A DNA stretch of 64,000 bases from Parageobacillus sp. KH3-4 (GTDB lineage Bacteria; Bacillota; Bacilli; Bacillales; Anoxybacillaceae), in NCBI RefSeq assembly GCF_022846435.1, contig NZ_AP025627.1:3382001-3446000 (forward strand). The letters are read 5' to 3'. The notes under the pieces are model-generated. The model was not told the DNA's origin. It ran no database searches and was given only the letters and a program-made list of their open reading frames with translations. The position numbers and the translations under genes are program-made. The stretch's first letter is position 1; each line of letters starts with the position of its first letter. This document shows, piece after piece, positions 46,911 to 55,431 of this stretch.

Positions 46911-47010
46911 TCTACTTCCCTACGCTGGCATAACCCAGATCAGGTTCAAAGGGTCAAAGAACTTAAGCGCGTTCTTTTCTCAGTCCAAGCTATTGGACTC
47001 CCCTAGTAGA
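46911..47010 (-). promoter_or_regulatory. TPP riboswitch (THI element)
   Basis: On the minus strand the order TCTACTAGGGGAG, CTGAGA, GACCCTTTGAACCTGATCTG, GGTTATGCCAGCG, GGGAAGTAGA gives the full TPP aptamer with P1 formed by TCTACT/AGTAGA. Binding thiamine diphosphate should favour the downstream terminator and turn thiC off. Confidence 0.97.
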
Positions 47011-47039
47011 TAAGCGATAAACTTATTTAATTTTTTTTA

Positions 47040-47068
47040 ATATTAACATATTTATAAAGCAGTGTAAA
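47040..47068 (-). promoter_or_regulatory. SigA-type promoter of thiC
   Basis: TTTACA (47068-47063), 17-base spacer and TAATAT (47045-47040) on the minus strand, about 30 bases before the riboswitch. Confidence 0.65.
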
Positions 47069-47077
47069 CACACTTTC

Positions 47078-48331
47078 TTATACGGTGAACCGTTTTAACA
47101 TCGCTTGCATATTTTCTGCCATTTCGCTTAACGATGACGCCGATGAAGTAACTTCCTCAACCGACGCCATTTGTTCCTGCGTCGCCGCCGAAATATTCGC
47201 CGATCCGGAAGCAGATTGTTCCACCATCTCCGCCATATAGCCAATGGAAGCAGCTACCTGCTTCGCGTTTTCCGTCATTTGTTCGATCGTCGCCGATACT
47301 TGTTCGATTTGAACGTTGACTTCGCTAACGGATTCGCGAATTTGTTCAAAAGACCGCTCTGCCGTTTGCACAACATGAAGCCCTTGCGATACCTCGTTGA
47401 CGACCGTTTCCATCGATTCGACCGCTTTTTCCGTTTCTTCCTGAATATATCCAATTAGTTGAGAAATTTGCTGTGCCGACTGTGCGGACTGCTCCGCCAA
47501 TTTGCGAACTTCATCCGCCACAACAGCGAATCCTTTCCCTTGTTCTCCGGCTCTTGCCGCCTCAATCGCCGCGTTTAAGGCAAGCAAATTCGTTTGTGAA
47601 GCGATGCCGGTAATTACCTGTGTAATTTGGCCAATTTCGTTTGAACGCTCTCCCAGAGCTTTAATCACTTGTCCAAGCGACTGGACGTGTTCATAAATAA
47701 ACCGCATTTGCTCTTCCATTTGCGAAATCGATTGCTTTCCAGATTGCGCTTTTGCTGACATTTCATTCGCGTTTGTAGAAACGTTCCTCGTTTTGTCAGC
47801 TACTTGTGTGAGAGTATCAGAAATTTCATTCATTGCCTGCGAGGTTTCTTGCGCCGTTTTTGCTTGCTGCTCGGAACTAGACGCAATCGCTTCCATTGTC
47901 GATGCGATTTGTTCGGTCGCTTTTGCCGTCTGTTCAGCAATGTTCGTTAATTGTCTGGAAAATTGCGTCATCTCATCGGAATGGTGCTGAATGCTGGCGA
48001 TGACTTTCTGCCAAGCCTCCGCCATTTTATTGAGCGACACGGCAATCGGTTTTAACTGTCTCACTTCATTCATAGGAACACGCGCCAATAAATCTCCATT
48101 GGTCATCTTGTCTAAATGCTGATTGATAATAGCGATCGGGGCAATAAATCGACGATAGTTTAACATCGCAGAAACGACTCCGACTACAGCACCAAATAAT
48201 ATAGTCGCAGCAAGCGTCCACCAAAACGCCGCACTGCTAATGCCATTCGCCATACATACACCAAGGCCGATGAAAGCAGTGCCAGGAATGACAATGAACA
48301 TCGTGCGCAAAATATAACTATGTAATGACAA
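47078..48331 (-). CDS. methyl-accepting chemotaxis protein without an extracellular sensor domain
   Basis: A 417-residue receptor: two close membrane helices (about 8-30 and 35-58) with hardly any external loop, a HAMP-like segment ([21 protein letters not shown]), and a signalling domain with the hairpin tip [37 protein letters not shown]. With no ligand domain outside, it probably senses from within the membrane or cytosol. Starts at TTG 48331 with a weak AGGA site; the upstream DNA belongs to a mobile-element remnant, which may have replaced its native leader. Confidence 0.9.
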   Translation of the reverse strand: MSLHSYILRTMFIVIPGTAFIGLGVCMANGISSAAFWWTLAATILFGAVVGVVSAMLNYRRFIAPIAIINQHLDKMTNGDLLARVPMNEVRQLKPIAVSLNKMAEAWQKVIASIQHHSDEMTQFSRQLTNIAEQTAKATEQIASTMEAIASSSEQQAKTAQETSQAMNEISDTLTQVADKTRNVSTNANEMSAKAQSGKQSISQMEEQMRFIYEHVQSLGQVIKALGERSNEIGQITQVITGIASQTNLLALNAAIEAARAGEQGKGFAVVADEVRKLAEQSAQSAQQISQLIGYIQEETEKAVESMETVVNEVSQGLHVVQTAERSFEQIRESVSEVNVQIEQVSATIEQMTENAKQVAASIGYMAEMVEQSASGSANISAATQEQMASVEEVTSSASSLSEMAENMQAMLKRFTV

Positions 48332-48340
48332 CCTTTTTCC

Positions 48341-48551
48341 TGGTTACTAAAATCTATAAAAATCGACTCATCGCGATGGAACCAGGAAACACCGCTTGCC
48401 GCTCAGGAAACACCTGAGTTCCACCAGGAAGGGAATCCCCTTGTCATTCACCTGCTGTGAAAGACACCCCGTGGCTCGCTGTTAGCGACGGCACCTGTCG
48501 TGCACTATTCCTTCCATTGGTCAGTGCACGACAACGATTTTAGCAACCAGG
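48341..48551 (-). ncRNA. candidate omega RNA / right end of a TnpB-type element
   Basis: This 211-base segment starts one base past the stop of the TnpB-like remnant and is rich in structure. It is bounded by 15-base inverted repeats with one mismatch (CCTGGTTACTAAAAT at 48341 and ATTTTAGCAACCAGG at 48537). Inside are a perfect 10-base hairpin GTCGTGCACT/AGTGCACGAC (48500-48535), TCGCT/AGCGA and CTCAGG/CCTGAG. TnpB omega RNAs are made from just this place, the gene's 3' end and the element right end. The assignment is from position and structure, not homology. Confidence 0.45.
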
Positions 48552-48552
48552 T

Positions 48553-49053
48553 CTACACCTCCTTTAGTTGAATTTGGTACTGATTCATCCAGCAGAATTT
48601 GTGTAATATATTCCATAATGACCATTTATGTTCCTTTTTGAAGTTCTCTATCTTTTTTAGCATCATATCTAGATATTGCCGTTGTTTTGTTCCGCTTTTC
48701 GATTGCTTGTAGGATTCTTCCATCGGCCCTGACACAGCAATCAAATGGTGTTTCACTTTCGTTTTTATGGTCTCCATGAGCTCTCTTGGCAATCGTTCAT
48801 GATACCTTAATCCCCTCCTGCCAATCACCAAAGCGGCACTTTTATGGACGGATAATCCATACTTTTTCATATACTTGAAACGTCCGATGACGCTGGTATA
48901 CGCCGGATTCACCTTTTTGATGCGAACCCCAAGCCTTAAACCTCGACGAAGAATTGTTTCCGCCAGCTTTTTCTTTTTGAAATGGTGGGTCAAACGATTG
49001 AATCGTTTGTCCGTATCGTGCTGCTGTCTTAGTTGAATGTTTTCAATGACCAC
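48553..49053 (-). pseudogene. C-terminal fragment of a TnpB-related protein (IS200/IS605 or IS1341 type)
   Basis: About 166 codons matching the C-terminal third of TnpB-related accessory proteins: VVIENIQL (the RuvC Glu region), VNPAYTSVIGRFKY (in place of the TSQxC stretch) and HKSAALVIGRRGLRYHERLP. The N-terminal two thirds, including the first RuvC Asp, are missing. An in-frame TAA lies just upstream, then a strong AAAGGAGGT site about 35 bases further, likely the old gene's start, so an internal deletion is probable. Nuclease activity cannot remain. Confidence 0.75.
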
Positions 49054-49266
49054 CGCCCCAATAGATGTTTAACAAACTGCTTATACCTCCTTTTTTTCTA
49101 TTAATTATATCATTATTTTCTAAAAAAGATATATTCATCCTTTTTATTTTTCTAATATAATAATTGCAAAACATAAAACAAACTATTAACCTTTATGTAT
49201 GAAAAATTATTTTTTCATCACTACTTGCTTGTTAACCACTTATTCTCTGCTCTTTTTCAAACAAGC

Positions 49267-49297
49267 AAAATGCCTATCCGAGAAGAATAGGCATTTT
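49267..49297 (-). terminator. terminator after DUF2935 gene
   Basis: Perfect 11-base stem AAAATGCCTAT/ATAGGCATTTT just past the stop at 49300. Confidence 0.85.
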
Positions 49298-49299
49298 CC

Positions 49300-49725
49300 T
49301 TATTTTCCATATAATAACAATTGAGCGATGCCAATAAAATATTCTGACTCACGAATAATATGGTTCAACACTACTTTTGCCGTTGGATTTTTGCCCACTG
49401 CTTTGCTTTCCGTTTTTATTTGTTGGCACAGCTTAATAAAGTCAAGACTTTGCTGTAAGCAATGAGATACTAGCTGCAACACTTGTTGGTAAAGCTGATA
49501 AGAAACGTAATATCCCGCGCGAACGACCGATTCAATAAAACGCACTACTTGCTGATGTGTTGCAGAAAGCGCTTCTTCCCATTTTTTCAGCGCCTCGACA
49601 TAAGCCGGCTCTAAACCGCTAACAAGCTCGCGAATAACGACCGTATGCTCCTCTTCTTGATGTTTCCAGAATTCCGCTTCGTCTAAAATACGCAGCGGCA
49701 TTTGCTGACCGTAATAAAATTGCAT
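49300..49725 (-). CDS. DUF2935 family protein
   Basis: A 141-residue helical protein of the DUF2935 type (ILDEAEFWKHQEEEHTVVIREL, with His/Glu-rich helices that could bind metal, and NHIIRESEYFIGIA near the end). The family has a ferritin-like four-helix fold with unknown function. Start 49725 follows GGGGGG with six-base spacing; the frame extends seven codons upstream. Confidence 0.8.
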   Translation of the reverse strand: MQFYYGQQMPLRILDEAEFWKHQEEEHTVVIRELVSGLEPAYVEALKKWEEALSATHQQVVRFIESVVRAGYYVSYQLYQQVLQLVSHCLQQSLDFIKLCQQIKTESKAVGKNPTAKVVLNHIIRESEYFIGIAQLLLYGK

Positions 49726-49873
49726 GAACATCCCCCCATATTGCATGATATGAGGAGAAATACAACAGTATGAAATTACTATTTATCATACGAGTTTTAT
49801 TAAGCGTTTTTTAGTTTCTTTGCTCCTCTCCCGGATTTTTTGATGATTTTTTAAGCCACGCTACTTCAATTAA

Positions 49874-49924
49874 CTAGAAGGAATTTTCCATCACTGCCGC
49901 GACGACGAAAACTTCTTGTACCAT
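49874..49924 (-). other. 16-codon reading frame with strong ribosome site, possible thiolase relic
   Basis: On the minus strand AAGGGGAG precedes ATG 49924 by six bases and the frame reads MVQEVFVVAAVMENSF then stop. The first eleven residues resemble the start of acetyl-CoA acetyltransferases (EVxIVAAVRT). It may be the head of a deleted thiolase gene or a chance small frame. Confidence 0.3.
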
Positions 49925-49967
49925 TTTTTCTCCCCTTAACTGTCACAAATTATGTTCATTTTCACCA

Positions 49968-50004
49968 TAAAAAAACGGGTATCTTCTCAGACATCCGTCC
50001 TTTT
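49968..50004 (-). terminator. terminator after RDD gene
   Basis: On the minus strand a 10-base imperfect stem ACGGATGTCT/AGATACCCGT with a GAGA loop is followed by seven T, about 40 bases after the stop at 50042. Confidence 0.75.
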
Positions 50005-50041
50005 ATGATCAATCATATGACCCCAAACACCCACATATCCA

Positions 50042-50452
50042 TTATGCTGGTTTCCCTGTTGTCACATACGTCCCAGCGATAAAATCATGAATCGAACGTT
50101 TATCTTCGCGCGCCGCCACCATGATAGCACTAATAACCAGTGCGATGCCGAACGTTACCGCATAAACAAGCCCGCCGACAACGGACCGCAAAAACATTGT
50201 CCCGATTCCGACTTTTTCGCCATTTACTTTTGCGATGCGAATGCCCAACAACTTTTTCCCCACTGTATATCCAGACCAAACCGCCGGCACAATTAGGGCG
50301 TAAACGATGTTGGCTACCGTAGTGAACCAATTATCCTCCCAACTTCCCGTAATAAGGTAACCGATAAACACTAACGGCACACCGACAATAAGGCCGTCTA
50401 ATAAACCAGCCGCTAATCGTTTCCAAAATCCCGCTGGGTTCCTCACCATCAT
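50042..50452 (-). CDS. RDD family membrane protein
   Basis: A 136-residue protein with three membrane helices and the RDD hallmarks: GFWKRLAAGLLDGLIVGVP (Arg and Asp), GYTVGKKLLGIRIAKVNG and the end EDKRSIHDFIAGTYV. Function is unknown; some RDD proteins are ion transporters. Start 50452 or 50449 (two ATG in a row) follows GAAAGGGG; the frame extends 16 codons upstream. Confidence 0.85.
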   Translation of the reverse strand: MMVRNPAGFWKRLAAGLLDGLIVGVPLVFIGYLITGSWEDNWFTTVANIVYALIVPAVWSGYTVGKKLLGIRIAKVNGEKVGIGTMFLRSVVGGLVYAVTFGIALVISAIMVAAREDKRSIHDFIAGTYVTTGKPA

Positions 50453-50608
50453 ACATTCCCCTTTCTTTACGTTCCTTACTGCAATCATATTCATTACCAT
50501 CGCATCCGATTCATGGAAGATGCCCTATCCTCATCATACCGGTTCATCTATTCATTGACAATAATCAATTGCCAAGCTTGTGAAAAACCGTTATACGTCT
50601 TGCCGCAG

Positions 50609-52129
50609 TTAATGCAGTTTCGCCACGACTAGGGAAATGTCATCGATGAATTGATACTCTTCTTTGAACATTTTATTCATATGCGCTATCATGCTTCTGC
50701 TCTCTAAATGGATAAATGACTTCAGCTTTTCCCGAAATATTTCAATATTTGTTCTAACCGAACTATTTGGTTCTTCAATCACTCCATCCGAGTACAACAC
50801 TAATGTCGCTCCTGGGGCGTAATTTAATTTTCCTGTTTCTACATGAAGATACGATAATAACCCGATCGGGGCACAGCCTCGATCCAGCTCCTCCACTAAA
50901 CCGTTTTTGTGAAACAAAAAACCAGGAGGGTGGCCGGCAGAAGCATATTCGATGAACCTTTTTTTTGTGTTTACCATCACGTAAACGGCAGTGAAATAAT
51001 ACGTATTCATTCGTCCATCTTCATGATATAACAGCCGCATATGTTTATTTAGCTCATGAAAAACTTCCTTCGGATAAATGCATTTTCGAATTACTCCGTT
51101 TAATAATGAGCGAACCGACATGCAAATAAGCGAAGCGGCTACCCCGTGCCCCATCACATCCATTAAAAAAATGCCGTATCGGTCATTATCGATCTGATAC
51201 CAAGCGTACATATCCCCGCCCAATTCTTCCGAAGGAACGTACATTCCATATATATCAATGCTTTCCGTTTTTAGCGGCTTGCTTAATACACGTTTTTGCA
51301 CTTCCTGCGCCAGCTTTAAGTCATCTTTTAAGCTTGTTATGGTCTTCCCATTTTCGGAAAATATAAAAAGATAGAAAATCGGGCGCCCTTCTTTATCATG
51401 AATCGCTGTAATCGTCGTTTGCTGAACGTACACTTCTCCATTTTTTCGGCGCCCCCGCAGCCTCCCTCTCCACTGTCCTTTTTCTATGACAGTTTTTCGA
51501 ATCGTTTGATAAAAGTTTTCATTGTAGTAGCCAGAATGCAGAAAATCTAATGATAAACCGATTGCTTCCGATCCATATCCCGTGATTTCTGTAAAGGCAG
51601 GATTAATAAATTGAATTAGCCCATTTTCATCCGTGATCAATATAGCCTGTTGCACATGTTCATATACTTTTTCTGCAAGCAAAAGCTTTTCCCGCATTTT
51701 CTTTATCTCTGTAATATCAGTCACCACTCCGCTTAACATCGCTAGCTTCCCATTTTCATCAAATGCGGGAAACGTTTGGTCAAGAACCCAGCGAACGGTC
51801 CCATCCCGCTGATGAATAATGCGATATTCATACTCAAAGCTATTGCCTTTCCAAAGCACCGACCGCCTTTTCTGAACCTTTTCTCGATCTTCCGGATGAA
51901 TGACTTTTTTCCATATCTCTACATCCCGATAGAAAGCTTCAGGCGGCACCCCGCAAATTTTTTCACAAGACGGGGAAACAAAAATAAACCGCCTTTCCGC
52001 CAAATTAACTAGCCAATAAGCTTGATCCGCTTTATTATAAAGTGTGTTCCATTCGTCAAGAAGCTGCAACAGATCTTTTAACGAGATGTTTTTGTCTTTC
52101 TTCGTCTTCTGCAAAAGCTTATGAATCAT
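50609..52129 (-). CDS. PAS-PAS-PP2C serine phosphatase (RsbU/RsbP/SpoIIE type)
   Basis: A 506-residue cytosolic protein: PAS 1 (about 35-145, FVSPSCEKICGVPPEAFY), PAS 2 (about 155-265, FINPAFTEITGYGSEAIG), linker helix and PP2C domain (about 285-506) with EELGGDMYAW, LMDVMGHG, SAGHPPGF, LYSDGVIE and DDISLVVAK, all metal ligands present. It should dephosphorylate the STAS protein encoded just upstream. I prefer ATG 52129, seven bases after GGAG; ATG 52135 overlaps the STAS stop. No transmembrane segment, so the PAS domains sense an internal signal. Confidence 0.9.
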   Translation of the reverse strand: MIHKLLQKTKKDKNISLKDLLQLLDEWNTLYNKADQAYWLVNLAERRFIFVSPSCEKICGVPPEAFYRDVEIWKKVIHPEDREKVQKRRSVLWKGNSFEYEYRIIHQRDGTVRWVLDQTFPAFDENGKLAMLSGVVTDITEIKKMREKLLLAEKVYEHVQQAILITDENGLIQFINPAFTEITGYGSEAIGLSLDFLHSGYYNENFYQTIRKTVIEKGQWRGRLRGRRKNGEVYVQQTTITAIHDKEGRPIFYLFIFSENGKTITSLKDDLKLAQEVQKRVLSKPLKTESIDIYGMYVPSEELGGDMYAWYQIDNDRYGIFLMDVMGHGVAASLICMSVRSLLNGVIRKCIYPKEVFHELNKHMRLLYHEDGRMNTYYFTAVYVMVNTKKRFIEYASAGHPPGFLFHKNGLVEELDRGCAPIGLLSYLHVETGKLNYAPGATLVLYSDGVIEEPNSSVRTNIEIFREKLKSFIHLESRSMIAHMNKMFKEEYQFIDDISLVVAKLH

Positions 52130-52131
52130 AT

Positions 52132-52464
52132 TCATTCTCCATAAAAATAATTGATTGCGTCTTTTTCCGTATCGAAAAGTTTAATAAACGAAGCAAACTT
52201 AACGATATGAAAAATTTCTTGAAGCGAATCTTGAATTCCGGCGATGACTAACTCCTTTCGCTGTTTTCTCGCTGTCATGACGCTATCAGCAATGATGCCA
52301 AGGCCAGCGCTATTAATATATTTCACTTGTTCCATGTTTAATATGAGATACTCAGCCGGATTTTGGATAAATTTTGCCATCGCTTTTCGAAACTGCTCGG
52401 TATTGTTCAAAGTAATATCTTCATTCCATACGAAAATATCAATGTGTTCATGCTGTGTCCCCAT
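52132..52464 (-). CDS. STAS-domain anti-sigma factor antagonist
   Basis: A 110-residue protein of the SpoIIAA/RsbV type. The phosphorylatable Ser is in YINSAGLGIIADSV near residue 53. In partner switching it is phosphorylated by the kinase and dephosphorylated by the PP2C protein; both genes flank it. Start 52464 follows GGAGG; a TTG 18 bases upstream is in frame but overlaps the ribosome site. Confidence 0.9.
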   Translation of the reverse strand: MGTQHEHIDIFVWNEDITLNNTEQFRKAMAKFIQNPAEYLILNMEQVKYINSAGLGIIADSVMTARKQRKELVIAGIQDSLQEIFHIVKFASFIKLFDTEKDAINYFYGE

Positions 52465-52485
52465 ATTTCGTTCCTCCAACAATCG

Positions 52486-52887
52486 TCAATGATCTTTATA
52501 TTTGCACATATAAAACAATACATTATTCCCTTTTTGTTCAAGGTAAACATGGTCTACAATGTGAATAATAAGTTGCAATCCCCTTCCGCGTAAGCCTTTG
52601 TTGACCACATCCCTTCTTGTAATGTCAAACTTCTTTCCATGCTGCTTCACAACAATAATCAATTTTTCTTTTCCACATTTCCAAAACACTTCAAAAGGCA
52701 GTTGGTTTGTTTTTTGACAATATTCATACGCGTTCATGCACGCTTCCTCCGTCGCCAAACGAAGAAAGAGGCACTCACGCGGCAAAAATCCCATTTCACT
52801 CGCAATCTGTTCTGTGATATCCATCGCCTTTATAATATCAGAATCCACCATTACTGTTATATTTCTCCTGATTATGACATTCTCCAT
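52486..52887 (-). CDS. RsbW/SpoIIAB-like serine kinase (anti-sigma type)
   Basis: A 133-residue GHKL ATPase with the N-box LATEEACMNAYEYC near residue 45 (Glu and Asn) and a glycine-rich GLRGRGLQLIIHI lid near 98. Such proteins bind and inhibit a target, often a sigma factor, and phosphorylate the STAS partner. It is 21 bases upstream of the STAS gene, and there is no sigma factor gene in this operon, so the target is unknown. Start follows GGGGGAATATCG. Confidence 0.87.
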   Translation of the reverse strand: MENVIIRRNITVMVDSDIIKAMDITEQIASEMGFLPRECLFLRLATEEACMNAYEYCQKTNQLPFEVFWKCGKEKLIIVVKQHGKKFDITRRDVVNKGLRGRGLQLIIHIVDHVYLEQKGNNVLFYMCKYKDH

Positions 52888-53159
52888 CGATATTCCCCCT
52901 ATTTATTCTATACGTGTGCTAAACGATACTTTTGTAAGTACAATAACCAAATGAAAATATATAGCACTTTCTATTCATAGGGGATGAGCATCTTTTGAAC
53001 AACACAGCAGCATCGTACCATTTTTTTATATTATTATAACTCAACATCTAGTGCTTATGTACTATTTATGATTTCGATTTTCTCTATTGACTCGCCCCAT
53101 TCCCTATTCCTATATACAAAACGTTTCCACGCCAAACAAGCAAAAAAAAAAAAGAAAAA

Positions 53160-53199
53160 GGAACATCATTAAATCCATCGCTGCGGCTAATGATGTTCC
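53160..53199 (-). terminator. terminator of LuxR-type gene
   Basis: Perfect 12-base stem GGAACATCATTA/TAATGATGTTCC spanning the stop codon, followed on the minus strand by TTTTTC and a run of T. Confidence 0.9.
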
Positions 53200-54860
53200 T
53201 CATTGATATATTTGCGATTGTTTAACTGATATACAAGAGCGATTAGCTGTGAACGATCGTTTACCCCAATTTTTTGAAAAATATTTGTAATATGATTTTT
53301 CACTGTATGAATGCTAATGAACAATTGGTCAGCGATCTCGCGGTTGCTGCATCCTTGAACTAATAAGTTTAATACATCCATCTCCCGGCTCGTTAAACGT
53401 TCCGACAGCATATCCATATTCAATTGCTGCTTTGGTCCGTGATAATTATTTTGCTTCATAATCATCGTGCCGATCCCTATTAAAGCAGCAACATACACTT
53501 CCGCTTCTTTTGCAGCCTCGAGATGCTTCATATGCACAGCCATCACTCCGTGCATATGTTCATGAACCGAAAACGAAATTTCCATTACAGTCCCAAATTT
53601 TGTTTCACACAGCTTTGGGATAGTTTCAAGCAGTTTTTCTTCAGTGAAAAAGTAGCGTTGGCAAACATCTTCATAATATTCTGTTACTTGCCGTTCTGAA
53701 ATCGCACCGCAATGAACCTTCACTTTTCTTTTATGATCCGCTAACACAGTAAAGACAAAATCGCCGTACGCTAACTCCGCAACAAAATCCGTCATCATCC
53801 GTAAAATTTCATCGGTGTCTTTCACGACATTCATCGCCCGACTAATTTCTATTAGCATCGATAATCTCATGAAATGGCGGTCCATTTTTACATGTGCCAA
53901 TTCATATTCCGAATATAACTGCCAATACTTTACAAGAATAGTGCCGATTTGCACTGCCTCTTTCGATAGTGAACGTTTCGTTTGACTGCCGATCACGATC
54001 CATCCTTCTATTTCACCGTCATGCAAAACAGGATATGCAACGACAGCGCTCGGCTTTACTCCATGTGCCACGAAAAATGCAAAACGAGGGTCAAGCGCGA
54101 CATTTTCAAAACAAACAACATTGCGCGAATGAAATAGGGAGTTTGATAGCGGAGGAAAAGCGGTTTTGACGTGTTTATTCCAAAGCTGTTCTGCCTTTTC
54201 TCCAACAGCGTTCGCAACGACCCATTCGCGATTTCGCCGTTTTATATACAGCGAAAAATCAATATCGGCGTCTAGCTTTTGAAACATATGTAAAAAATCG
54301 TTCATATGTAAAGAAAGCCGTCGCGCGTTATCCACTGCCGCATCCAGTAAATGAAAATACCGTTTATAATGTTGTTTTTGTCTATCATTGCTAATATATT
54401 CTCCACATACCAGCGCCATTTTTTCGATGTCATTTAACTTTTTTTCGACAGTGGATATGGTTTGCTCTTTCGTTTGTTCGATGACTTGAAGCCATGTTTG
54501 TGAATTAGGAAACCGGGAACATTGCTCTTTGATTATCGGCTTTGTCTCTTCTTCAATAAACGCACCTGCCCAAATCAAATATTCGACTTTTTGCTCCACC
54601 AACACAGGAGCGACAATCGCCTTTACTCCCCAATACCCTGTCTGAACAACCATCGGGCGTTGCCATTGGATATTGTCGTCATTCGGAAAACATGAAGGAG
54701 GAAACGGCTTATCTGGAGAAAAAAGCACAAGTTCCGCTAATTTCGTTATATTTGAAACTTTTGTAACAGGTTGATGCTGCAAATCGAGCATAATGATGCT
54801 TAGATCCGTAAGTGCTGCGTACGCATCTTGAACATGTTGCAAAAAATCTTTTATATTCAA
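53187..54860 (-). CDS. LuxR-family regulator with PocR-like and GAF-like sensory domains
   Basis: A 557-residue regulator. The N-terminal domain (about 1-155) begins LQHVQDAYAALTDLSIIMLD and follows with PVTKVSN, in the style of PocR ligand-binding domains, though I do not see their usual Cys cluster. Two GAF-like regions follow (about 195-310 and 330-470), then a LuxR helix-turn-helix (about 490-550: LTSREMDVLNLLVQGCSNREIADQLF, HTVKNHITNIFQKIGV). Ligand and targets are unknown. It starts at TTG 54860 after GAGGAGGAA and lies upstream of the partner-switching genes, but has its own terminator. Confidence 0.82.
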   Translation of the reverse strand: MNIKDFLQHVQDAYAALTDLSIIMLDLQHQPVTKVSNITKLAELVLFSPDKPFPPSCFPNDDNIQWQRPMVVQTGYWGVKAIVAPVLVEQKVEYLIWAGAFIEEETKPIIKEQCSRFPNSQTWLQVIEQTKEQTISTVEKKLNDIEKMALVCGEYISNDRQKQHYKRYFHLLDAAVDNARRLSLHMNDFLHMFQKLDADIDFSLYIKRRNREWVVANAVGEKAEQLWNKHVKTAFPPLSNSLFHSRNVVCFENVALDPRFAFFVAHGVKPSAVVAYPVLHDGEIEGWIVIGSQTKRSLSKEAVQIGTILVKYWQLYSEYELAHVKMDRHFMRLSMLIEISRAMNVVKDTDEILRMMTDFVAELAYGDFVFTVLADHKRKVKVHCGAISERQVTEYYEDVCQRYFFTEEKLLETIPKLCETKFGTVMEISFSVHEHMHGVMAVHMKHLEAAKEAEVYVAALIGIGTMIMKQNNYHGPKQQLNMDMLSERLTSREMDVLNLLVQGCSNREIADQLFISIHTVKNHITNIFQKIGVNDRSQLIALVYQLNNRKYINEEHH

Positions 54861-54988
54861 TTCCTCCTCAACTCACTTACTTTTTTTATATTTTTACCTC
54901 TATCTATTATTTACGGATAAGAATCAAGAAGTCAAGTTTCGGAAAATGAGGGGAGTTCAACTAAATTTTTTAATGATTATATAAAAAA

Positions 54989-55017
54989 AGCCTGGCACGT
55001 TCTCCTCATGCCAGACT
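54989..55017 (-). terminator. terminator of the DUF3147 pair
   Basis: Stem AGTCTGGCA/TGCCAGGCT with a T-run on the minus strand, about 25 bases past the stop at 55044. Confidence 0.85.
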
Positions 55018-55043
55018 TTGGTCTTTTTTGTTCTGCCGCCCCT

Positions 55044-55418
55044 TTATACATTGCTTGATGCTCCCTTTTCTTTTTTATGATCTCGCATATATACAAGGAA
55101 TAACGAACTGGCAAACCAAGAAATTAAACCAAAAATAAAACTTCCCCACCAATTGCGTGTAAATTGCAAAGAAAACAACACTGTTAGCACACAAATAAAA
55201 CAACCGATCATTCCGTAAACAGATCCTTGCGCTATTTTCGCCGCTTCTTTCGACCCCTTCTTCATGCCAACCATCATCACCGCAACGACCATAACAGCCG
55301 GGAATGCCGCGAAAATTCCCCCGATGACTTTCCACGGCAGCAGTTTTGCCGTCACATAACTTAGTACAACTGCAGATCCGCCAAATAAAAAACGGAAAAA
55401 TAAATCACGTCCATCCAT
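55044..55418 (-). CDS. DUF3147 family membrane protein (second of pair)
   Basis: A 124-residue protein with four membrane helices; RFLFGGSAVVLSYVTAKL and GGIFAAFPAVM are shared with the gene just upstream. Function is unknown. The pair is separated by 13 bases, and they probably form a two-subunit membrane complex, as seen with other small paired membrane proteins; that is inference. Confidence 0.8.
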   Translation of the reverse strand: MDGRDLFFRFLFGGSAVVLSYVTAKLLPWKVIGGIFAAFPAVMVVAVMMVGMKKGSKEAAKIAQGSVYGMIGCFICVLTVLFSLQFTRNWWGSFIFGLISWFASSLFLVYMRDHKKEKGASSNV

Positions 55419-55431
55419 AAAATCACCTTAA

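Larger units (their letters stand above)
49726..50041. other. intergenic region between DUF2935 and RDD genes
   Basis: About 315 bases with a 16-codon reading frame (listed separately), the terminator of the RDD gene and otherwise nothing recognisable. Confidence 0.5.

Noticed and set aside
52888-53186. SigB-type promoter before the partner-switching operon
   Set aside because: GTTTAG is present on the minus strand but no GGGTAT-like -10 follows at the right distance.
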